A stretch of DNA of 12,682 nt, taken from contig JAEYZX010000169.1 in the NCBI GenBank assembly GCA_023427845.1, positions 1 to 12,682 on the forward strand. Direction: 5' to 3'. Made by a program: the position numbers and the translations under genes. Shown here piece by piece: positions 7,024 to 12,682 of this stretch. Source of the DNA: Bacteroidota bacterium. GTDB lineage: Bacteria > Bacteroidota > Bacteroidia > Flavobacteriales > Flavobacteriaceae. The notes beneath the pieces are model-generated. The model saw nothing but the letters and a program-made list of their open reading frames with translations. It searched no databases and had not been told where the DNA came from. Numbering within the stretch: position 1 is the stretch's first letter; every line of letters begins with the position of its first letter.

Positions 7024-10000
7024 TTATTCCGTTATCGATGAGTTGGTTTTTGATTCTTCGGATTTGATACGTGAAAGTTCGTTCTGCGCTTCCTCGACCA
7101 CGTCCGGATAAACTGCAAAATTCTTGATTACACTTTCCAAAATATACGTCGCCTGGAAGCTGTCTTTAAGTCCGTAGAAATTCTTCGCCATCACGACAAG
7201 CCCTTTTGCCCCAAAATATTTGTAACCTGAATAGTCTTTCGCTAGTTTTTGAACCGCCGTATTTGACGCTTCGAATTTTCCGTCTTTGTTTTTGAAGAAC
7301 GCATCATAGAACAATGCTTCGGCAGCGAGTTCACCTTTGGCGATAGTCAGCAACTTCGCATACGCCGTGCGCGCTTTCGATTCATCTCCGGTTTGCATTG
7401 CCGAGCGTGCCACAATGATTTGCGCATCCGATTTTACTTTGTCATCGGCCTTCTCATTCGCCAAAACCCGATCGGCATAAACCACGGCATTTGAATAATC
7501 CTTCTGCTCATAATAGGTCTTCATCAGATTCGATTGCGCAAATGTCTTATTTTGCGGGAAATCGGCTTCGGCTTCCAAACGCCTTAAAATTGTAATCGCC
7601 TTGGCGTGATCTTTCTTCTTCAGATAAATCTCAGCCAAACGTGCAAGCGACTGCTCGGTAAACTCACTTCGCCCTTTTGAAATCACAAATTCATAATGCG
7701 GAATTGCATTCGATTCGAGATTATCGGCAAAATAAAGCTGCGCCAGATAGAAATTTGCCTTCATTGAATGCAAGCCGTTCGGAAACTTCGCAACATAGCC
7801 GCTTAATGCTGAAATCGCCTGCTTGGCATTGTTTTGCAGATATTGCTTTTCGGCTGCTTCGTAGGTGTCGTTATCCAGATCGGCATCCGAAACTTCTATA
7901 TAGGAAAGTGTTTTGACCCATGCCGCATATTCGTCGACCCGACCCGTATCCATATAAATCAGACGCGCTGTCGATACCGCTTCAAGCGATTCGGGCGATG
8001 CCGGGAACTCGGCCGCAACGCGTTTGAATTTGCCGATTGCAAGCGTGTTGTTTCCGGCGTTGTAATACACCAATCCCTGACGCAGCAACGATTTTGACGC
8101 ATATACTCCATTCGGATAATCTTTAATTACGCGGTCGTAGGTTTGGATCGCCAGGTCGTTTTTCTTTTCTGTAACGTAGGTGTTTCCGAGTTCAAACATC
8201 GCATCGTCACGGTACTGCGATTTTGCGTAGCCGTTAACGAATTTGTTGAGGTCTTCGATTTTCTTATCGGTCCGGTCAACAAAACCGTAGCTGATTGCCT
8301 TTTGGAACTGCGCATAATCCTGGTCGACACCTTTCATTTCAATCGCTTTGTTATACGCTTCCATCGCCGGCCAGTATTTCGCAGTCACGAAACGGCTGTC
8401 GCCTAACCGGAGAAACGCATCGTTCAAACGGACTTTATCCGAACTTCCGGCTGTTGAATAGGTCTCGAAATAATTTGCCGCCTGATCGTACTCGCGCATT
8501 TTGAAATAGGCATATGCGATATTGTAATTTATGTTTTTGAATTCGGGCGTCGATTTTGCTTCAGGAAAACCCAAAAACTGTTTGAAACTGATCAATGACT
8601 CGCTGAAATTCTCGAGCACATATTCGGTTTCGCCTTTCCAGAAGGTGGCGCGCGCCGAATACTTTGCATCCCTTGGCTCGGCAATAGATTTGTTGAACAT
8701 TGAAAGTGCCTGCTGATAATTCCCGTCTGTGTACAATTCGAGTCCGCGGTAGAACGTCACTTTTTGATAGGCCGCGCGGTTCATGGTTTTGTTCTTCTCG
8801 AGCAAATCCAACGCGCCTTTGTAGTTCTTTGATGTGATATACGAATTGATCAGCAACCCTTCAATTTCGGTCCGTTGTGGCGATTGCGGATATTTTGCCA
8901 CGAAGTTCGCCAGAACGTCAGGAACACTTTGATACGAATTCCCGATTTCATAGCTGAGTTTTGCATAATTCAGGTTGGCATCTTCCTGGATCCTCGCATC
9001 GAAATTCATTTCCGAGGCATTTTTGAAAGCGTTCAAGGCCTGTTGCTTGCGATCGGTTTTTAGATAGCTTTCGCCCAGGTGATAATATGCATTTTGCGCG
9101 ACGGAGTCATTTCCGCCAATGATTTTATTGAACTGCGCGATTGCATTTTCGAAATCGTTTTGCTTGTAATACGCATATCCCAACTGATAGTAATCGGTGT
9201 TGTTCCATTTGCCTTTTTTGCCTTTGTACTGCGTCAGGTACGGGATTGATTTATCGTACTGTTTCAGGTTGAAATAGCTTTCACCGATGATTTTATTGAG
9301 TTCCGATTTTTCCTGTGCGTTGGATTTTGGCATCGCTGCGAGTCCGAGTTCGATTGCCTTCTCGAAATTTCCCTGTTTGAAATTCATGTCGGCCTGGAAA
9401 TACGACAGTTTCTCCTTGTATTTTTCTTCATCGGCAACCTCGTCGAAATACTTTGACGCCTCAACGTAATTATCGCCTTCATACGCCATGAATCCGAGGT
9501 AATATTTTGCCTGCGACCCATATTCGGCCGAGTTCAGTACTTTGTTGAAATACGGCGTGGCTTCTTTTTTCTTTCCGGCATTAAAGTACGAATACCCTTT
9601 TTGGAAGTTGTATTTTTCCATTTCGGAAGCGGTCAGCGCGTTTTCATCAACTTTGTCAAACCACTCGAGCGCCTGCGGATAACGGCCTTGCAGGAAATAG
9701 TAATGTGCAACCTCAACGTAGGCCTGGTTGTGTTTTGAGCTTGTCGGATAATTCGCGACAAAATCCTCCATCATTTCATCGCCGCCCGGCTGCTCGAGGC
9801 GGATCGCACAATTGGCGCTGTAGTAGGCACAATCGGCTTCAACCTCGCGGTTGTTGGTCTGCGCTTTTACCTTATCGAAAAGAATTTGAGCCGACTGATA
9901 TTGACTGTCGCGGTAGAGCTCAAGTGCCCGGTCGAAATCGGAGAGTTCATTGGTATAAATTAGCGATTGCTGTGCATTGGCAGTTGGTATGCCGGCTAAA

Positions 10001-10035
10001 ATCAGCAGCAGGAAAATCCAGGAAATTTGTCGCAT
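7024..10035 (-). CDS. Large exported TPR-repeat protein
   Basis: A 1003-residue protein with a signal peptide (MRQISWIFLLLILAGIPTANA, cut before Gln22) and no lipobox cysteine, so it is probably periplasmic or peripherally attached to the outer membrane. Nearly the whole mature chain consists of tetratricopeptide-type helix pairs of about 34-39 residues. Clear examples start near 32 (DFDRALELYRDSQYQSAQILF), 107, 144, 176, 281 (YYQLGYAYYKQNDFENAIAQF), 316, 503, 613, 650, 759, 797 and 834; I estimate more than twenty. Spacing motifs such as NYP/KYP/DYP/EFP after the second helix resemble BamD- and YbgF-type repeats, which scaffold envelope complexes. No enzymatic domain is visible. The start codon is confirmed by the signal peptide. 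The stop touches the start of the beta-barrel gene, so the two are almost certainly one operon. A protein-interaction scaffold for the barrel is the natural inference. Confidence 0.88.
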   Translation of the reverse strand: MRQISWIFLLLILAGIPTANAQQSLIYTNELSDFDRALELYRDSQYQSAQILFDKVKAQTNNREVEADCAYYSANCAIRLEQPGGDEMMEDFVANYPTSSKHNQAYVEVAHYYFLQGRYPQALEWFDKVDENALTASEMEKYNFQKGYSYFNAGKKKEATPYFNKVLNSAEYGSQAKYYLGFMAYEGDNYVEASKYFDEVADEEKYKEKLSYFQADMNFKQGNFEKAIELGLAAMPKSNAQEKSELNKIIGESYFNLKQYDKSIPYLTQYKGKKGKWNNTDYYQLGYAYYKQNDFENAIAQFNKIIGGNDSVAQNAYYHLGESYLKTDRKQQALNAFKNASEMNFDARIQEDANLNYAKLSYEIGNSYQSVPDVLANFVAKYPQSPQRTEIEGLLINSYITSKNYKGALDLLEKNKTMNRAAYQKVTFYRGLELYTDGNYQQALSMFNKSIAEPRDAKYSARATFWKGETEYVLENFSESLISFKQFLGFPEAKSTPEFKNINYNIAYAYFKMREYDQAANYFETYSTAGSSDKVRLNDAFLRLGDSRFVTAKYWPAMEAYNKAIEMKGVDQDYAQFQKAISYGFVDRTDKKIEDLNKFVNGYAKSQYRDDAMFELGNTYVTEKKNDLAIQTYDRVIKDYPNGVYASKSLLRQGLVYYNAGNNTLAIGKFKRVAAEFPASPESLEAVSTARLIYMDTGRVDEYAAWVKTLSYIEVSDADLDNDTYEAAEKQYLQNNAKQAISALSGYVAKFPNGLHSMKANFYLAQLYFADNLESNAIPHYEFVISKGRSEFTEQSLARLAEIYLKKKDHAKAITILRRLEAEADFPQNKTFAQSNLMKTYYEQKDYSNAVVYADRVLANEKADDKVKSDAQIIVARSAMQTGDESKARTAYAKLLTIAKGELAAEALFYDAFFKNKDGKFEASNTAVQKLAKDYSGYKYFGAKGLVVMAKNFYGLKDSFQATYILESVIKNFAVYPDVVEEAQNELSRIKSEESKTNSSITE

Positions 10036-10210
10036 CGTCGTTTATTTAAGCAGCTATAAAAATACCGCTATTGATAACTTTTTAACGACTGCCGGTGCAT
10101 TTTATTATAAACAATTTTCTTAACAGGATTAATGTGCGCAAGGCCAGCCAAATAAAATTTTGAATAGCAAATTTAACTTTACTACTTTTACCGAATAAAC
10201 CTATTTTGAT
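10036..10210. other. Divergent intergenic region between the TPR gene and ftsE
   Basis: This 175-base A+T-rich gap is the longest non-coding stretch in the window. It must hold promoters for both directions. The ftsE side has a good candidate (10158-10190). On the TPR side, TATTTTTA on the minus strand at 10064-10057 could be a -7 element placing the start about 15 bases before the ATG, but no TTG -33 element matches it. I see no small ORF, RNA gene or strong inverted repeat. Confidence 0.6.
10158..10190 (+). promoter_or_regulatory. Promoter of ftsE
   Basis: TTTTG (TTG at 10160-10162) is followed after 20 bases by TACTTTTA (10183-10190), one base off the Bacteroidota -7 consensus TAnnTTTG. 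The predicted transcription start near 10195 gives a leader of about 15 bases before the ATG at 10211. The layout is the same as at the GreA-like gene promoter. Confidence 0.5.
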
Positions 10211-10894
10211 ATGTCACAACCCGTAGTTTCGCTAAATAATGTAACGATTTACCAGGATCACAGAATAATATTGTCGAATGTAAATCTAGAGGTCAACAAC
10301 GGTGAATTCATTTACATAATCGGAAAAACGGGCGCCGGAAAAAGCAGTTTCATGAAAACGCTTTATGCCGATTTACCGCTCACTGAAGGACAGGGAAGCA
10401 TTGTTGGCTACGATCTGGCGAAGTTAAAAGAATCGCAAATCCCTTTTTTACGTCGGAAAATCGGAATCGTGTTCCAGGATTTCAAACTGCTGCCCGACAG
10501 GACGATTACCGAAAACATGCTTTTTGTGCTTCGCGCAACCGGGTGGACCGACAAAATCCAGATGCATACCAAAATAGAAGAACTTCTTTCGAAAGTCGAC
10601 ATGAAATCGAATGCGAATAAAATGCCGCACCAGCTCTCGGGCGGCGAGCAGCAGCGGGTTGCAATCGCGCGTGCAATGCTTAACGATCCTGATTTGATTC
10701 TTGCCGATGAACCGACCGGGAACCTCGATCCGCAAACAAGCGTCGAGGTAATGGAGACGCTTCGAAAAATCAATGCCAACGGAAAGACGATCATCATGGC
10801 GACACACGATTATGCGCTGTTGTTGAAATTCCCTTCGAAAACACTTAAAGTGGATAACGGGACAATGTTTGAAGTGGTCCAGCGTTCGGTTTAA
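10211..10894 (+). CDS. ftsE: Cell-division ABC-transporter ATPase FtsE
   Basis: A 227-residue ABC ATPase. FtsE with membrane partner FtsX couples ATP hydrolysis at the division site to activation of periplasmic peptidoglycan hydrolases. Motifs: Walker A GKTGAGKSS at 38-46, Q-loop Gln89 in FQDFKLLPDRT, signature LSGGEQQ at 142-148, Walker B LILADEP with catalytic Glu167, D-loop GNLD at 170-173, and switch His199 in ATHD. The FQDFKLL context and the compact length fit FtsE better than the related LolD/MacB ATPases. No ftsX follows: the next gene is a convergent glycosyltransferase, so FtsX must be encoded elsewhere. The stop TAA (10892-10894) overlaps the opposing gene's stop. A flavobacterial-type promoter precedes it. 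The start ATG gives the standard N-terminus for the family. Confidence 0.9.
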   Translation: MSQPVVSLNNVTIYQDHRIILSNVNLEVNNGEFIYIIGKTGAGKSSFMKTLYADLPLTEGQGSIVGYDLAKLKESQIPFLRRKIGIVFQDFKLLPDRTITENMLFVLRATGWTDKIQMHTKIEELLSKVDMKSNANKMPHQLSGGEQQRVAIARAMLNDPDLILADEPTGNLDPQTSVEVMETLRKINANGKTIIMATHDYALLLKFPSKTLKVDNGTMFEVVQRSV

Positions 10895-12012
10895 TTTTCA
10901 AGTACAGCCCTGATTTTTGTGGCATTAACGGAATCATCCAAAACTTGCCGAAGCACTTCTTTCCGTTTCGCAATTTCAGAATAGGGAACCGATTTCAGGC
11001 GATTTACCGCGGCTATGAATTCGGATTTTGTTTCCGCAATCTCACATAACCCTTGCAAGTCCTGGTCATCGACCATGTTTCGGTTGATGATGCAAAACCG
11101 GCTTTTATGCAAAGCATTGACCAACTTGAGCTTGGTTCCCGATTCCTGAAACGACAACATCACATTCAGGTGCGCATCATGCAAAAGCGCATCGAGATGT
11201 TGCTGGTTTTGGATTTGCGCATAACTGGTATTTGGATGCGTTTTCACGAGTTCTTCCACAAAATCTTTACCGCTGCCCGATGCAATCACCAACGGATAAT
11301 CGGGGATTTCCGCAAAGACTTCAACAAGGAAACGCACGGCACGCTTATTATCAGGCAGGCGCAAATCGCCGTGATAAAGCGCGTATTTCCCAAAATGCGA
11401 CAAATCGGCAACGTGATCATTTCCGTGAAAAACCGGAATATATGCGGCATTCCCAAAATGAGTCTGCACAAATTTGGTTTCGGCAACCGATAAGGTCAAA
11501 ACCGAATCAAAACGGCCAATTATTTGTTCATACGATTTATATTTTTTTGCTTCTGAAGCATACAGCCATTTTTTAATTGGATTGGTTTCGCTCTGATGCG
11601 ACCCGGCAAAATAATTCGATTCAAGATTGTGCAATCGCAGCAGCAGTTTGCGAGCCGAAAAATCGTGTTTTTTTAAAAGGTAGGTCGTTTGCAGACCTTC
11701 AAACAAAATTGGCGCATCGACCGACTGAATGATGTTTGCCATCTGAAGATTGTATCTCGAAACTGCCGCAAAAGGTATTTTGGAAAACAATTTCAGAAAA
11801 TTGCGTTTTTTGTGGCGTCTGTAAAAATACACTTGTTTTACGAGGCTTTTGAGCTCGTTGGCAGGCTGTTGATCGTAATCGACAAAGCAATGCAGATAAA
11901 TATCGAAATGCGCTGAAAGTGCGCTGACCTTATAGAAAACATCGATAACGCCGCCATAAACCGGCGGATAAGGATTATCGAAACTGACGATGTGCAGCGG
12001 TTTTTTTTGCAT
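10891..12012 (-). CDS. GT-B fold glycosyltransferase (GT4-like)
   Basis: A 373-residue cytosolic protein probably adding a sugar to a cell-surface or lipid-linked glycan. The N-terminal half starts with HIVSFDNPYPPVYGGVIDVF (residues 7-26), the glycine-rich acceptor-side opening typical of GT4-type enzymes. The C-terminal half carries a Rossmann-like nucleotide-sugar domain: GKYALYHGDLRLPDNKRAVR at 208-227 with conserved Gly and His-Gly, then LVIASGSG at 241-248, and SFQESGTKLKLVNALH at 287-302, the equivalent of the family's nucleotide-binding E/SG-K-L segment. The classic EX7E pair is degenerate: Glu290 is present but no acidic residue sits eight positions on. Donor and acceptor cannot be inferred. 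The gene diverges from a GT2 gene and converges on ftsE. The start at 12010-12012 is set by family alignment and lies almost on the predicted transcription start. Confidence 0.8.
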   Translation of the reverse strand: MQKKPLHIVSFDNPYPPVYGGVIDVFYKVSALSAHFDIYLHCFVDYDQQPANELKSLVKQVYFYRRHKKRNFLKLFSKIPFAAVSRYNLQMANIIQSVDAPILFEGLQTTYLLKKHDFSARKLLLRLHNLESNYFAGSHQSETNPIKKWLYASEAKKYKSYEQIIGRFDSVLTLSVAETKFVQTHFGNAAYIPVFHGNDHVADLSHFGKYALYHGDLRLPDNKRAVRFLVEVFAEIPDYPLVIASGSGKDFVEELVKTHPNTSYAQIQNQQHLDALLHDAHLNVMLSFQESGTKLKLVNALHKSRFCIINRNMVDDQDLQGLCEIAETKSEFIAAVNRLKSVPYSEIAKRKEVLRQVLDDSVNATKIRAVLEN

Positions 12013-12017
12013 CGAAC

Positions 12018-12025
12018 CAAAAGTA
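12018..12025 (-). promoter_or_regulatory. -7 promoter element of the GT-B glycosyltransferase gene
   Basis: The minus strand reads TACTTTTG, an exact TAnnTTTG match, ending only 5 bases before the ATG at 12012. Transcription would start at or within a base or two of the start codon, implying a leaderless or near-leaderless message. No clear TTG -33 element is present at the normal spacing. Confidence 0.45.
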
Positions 12026-12048
12026 CGTATTCGTAGCCGAAAATAAAG

Positions 12049-12056
12049 TATTTTTG
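12049..12056 (+). promoter_or_regulatory. -7 promoter element of the family 2 glycosyltransferase gene
   Basis: TATTTTTG is an exact TAnnTTTG match, placing transcription start near 12061, about 11 bases before the ATG at 12072. A clear -33 TTG is missing. It lies 23 bases from the opposing -7 element at 12018-12025, so the two divergent promoters share most of the 59-base gap. Confidence 0.45.
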
Positions 12057-12071
12057 GGCAATGCCTTAACG

Positions 12072-12682
12072 ATGCCGTACTTTTCGATTATAATCCCGGT
12101 TTACAACAAAGAAAATTTCATTGCCAGAACATTGGAAAGCGTTTTGTCGCAATCGTTCGGCGATTACGAAATCATTATCGTCAATGATGGCAGCACCGAC
12201 TCCAGCCGCGAAATCATCATGCAATTTGAAGATCCCCGGATCCGGTATTTTACAAAATCAAATGGCGGCGTTTCCCTGGCGCGGAATTTTGGAATAGAAC
12301 AGGCAACAGCACCCTACATTGCATTTCTCGATGCCGACGATATCTGGTACCCCGACTTTTTGTCGGTTGTTCAAAAAATGATCCGCGCGTACCCCGAGCA
12401 AAAAGTATTTTCGACGGCTTACGAGATCGAAACGGCAAGCACGGTTTATCCGGTACGTTACTCGTTATCGAAAACCAGTGAGATTGAGGTGGTCGATTAT
12501 CTTGAAGCCAGCGGAAGGGAAAGCATCATCTGGACGTCGAGCGCGGTATTCAACAAAGAAGTTTTTTCAGAAGCGGGGCTTTTTGACCCCGAAATGCGTG
12601 TGGGGGAAGACATCGATATGTGGATTCGGCTTGGACTTAACTATCCCGTCGTGTTTTGTTGGAAAATTCTTGCCCGCTACAC
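12072..12682 (+). CDS. Family 2 glycosyltransferase, N-terminal part, cut by the window edge
   Basis: The first 203 codons of a GT-A fold, family 2 glycosyltransferase, open at the right edge. Seen: the strand-loop opening SIIIPVYNKENFIARTLESV at 5-24; the nucleotide-binding VNDGSTDSS at 37-45; SNGGVSLARNFGI at 63-75; the metal-binding DxD in LDADDIW (Asp87 and Asp89, with Asp90) at 86-92; and the catalytic-base region GEDIDMWIRL at 178-187 (Glu179-Asp180). These are complete for an inverting GT2 domain, so the enzyme is probably active, making a surface polysaccharide or glycan. The product sugar cannot be told. The ATG at 12072-12074 is the only in-frame start near the promoter. A three-codon ATG-CCT-TAA lies just upstream in another frame at 12061-12069. 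It is divergent from the GT-B gene, suggesting a glycan-synthesis cluster to the right. Confidence 0.93.
   Translation, partial: MPYFSIIIPVYNKENFIARTLESVLSQSFGDYEIIIVNDGSTDSSREIIMQFEDPRIRYFTKSNGGVSLARNFGIEQATAPYIAFLDADDIWYPDFLSVVQKMIRAYPEQKVFSTAYEIETASTVYPVRYSLSKTSEIEVVDYLEASGRESIIWTSSAVFNKEVFSEAGLFDPEMRVGEDIDMWIRLGLNYPVVFCWKILARY

Noticed and set aside
10057..10086. A complete promoter for the TPR gene
   Set aside because: TATTTTTA is present but no TTG occurs at 17-23 bases upstream. It is kept only as a remark under the intergenic region.
10211..10894. LolD-type lipoprotein-release ATPase
   Set aside because: The FQDFKLLPDRT Q-loop context and lack of an adjacent LolC/E permease favour FtsE, although the two families are close.
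1..12682. Mobile elements, CRISPR arrays, tRNA or other RNA genes
   Set aside because: No repeat-spacer pattern, transposase or integrase motifs, terminal inverted repeats or cloverleaf sequences were seen; gaps between genes are all 175 bases or less.

Overview
The window looks like chromosomal DNA of a flavobacterium (phylum Bacteroidota, probably Flavobacteriaceae). The grounds are: a 646-residue GyrB without the long C-terminal insert of enterobacterial GyrB; -7 promoter elements of the TAnnTTTG type in place of TATAAT; A-rich leaders without Shine-Dalgarno sequences; and a DUF6588-type outer-membrane protein next to gyrB. Base composition looks moderate, higher than the usual low-GC Flavobacterium, though I judged this by eye. 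I see no tRNA, rRNA, CRISPR array, transposase, integrase or other sign of recent transfer. No gene-free stretch exceeds about 175 bases, so coding density is high.

Layout, right to left along the minus strand. At 10035-5260 a 1003-residue exported TPR protein is followed with zero spacing (TAAATG) by an outer-membrane beta-barrel protein that resembles a TonB-dependent receptor barrel without its plug. After a 102-base gap with its own promoter comes a GreA/GreB-like factor (5157-4711). A hairpin terminator follows, and its U-tract touches the start codon of a dipeptide epimerase of the enolase superfamily (4638-3619). A 117-base gap holds the gyrB promoter. gyrB (3501-1561), a DUF6588-type outer-membrane protein (1568-546, overlapping gyrB by 8 bases) and malate dehydrogenase (525 to beyond the left edge) form a tight, probably co-transcribed run.

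On the right, ftsE (10211-10894, plus strand) diverges from the TPR gene. It converges on a GT-B glycosyltransferase (12012-10891, minus strand), and the two stop codons share one TTAA. That glycosyltransferase diverges from a family 2 glycosyltransferase (12072 to beyond the right edge) across a 59-base double promoter region.

Functional themes: cell envelope (TPR protein plus barrel, FtsE, DUF6588 protein, surface-glycan glycosyltransferases, and murein dipeptide recycling by the epimerase) mixed with housekeeping (gyrase, malate dehydrogenase, transcription elongation). The part most likely to hold undescribed biology is the TPR/plugless-barrel pair at 5260-10035. I recognise its general type but not a named system.
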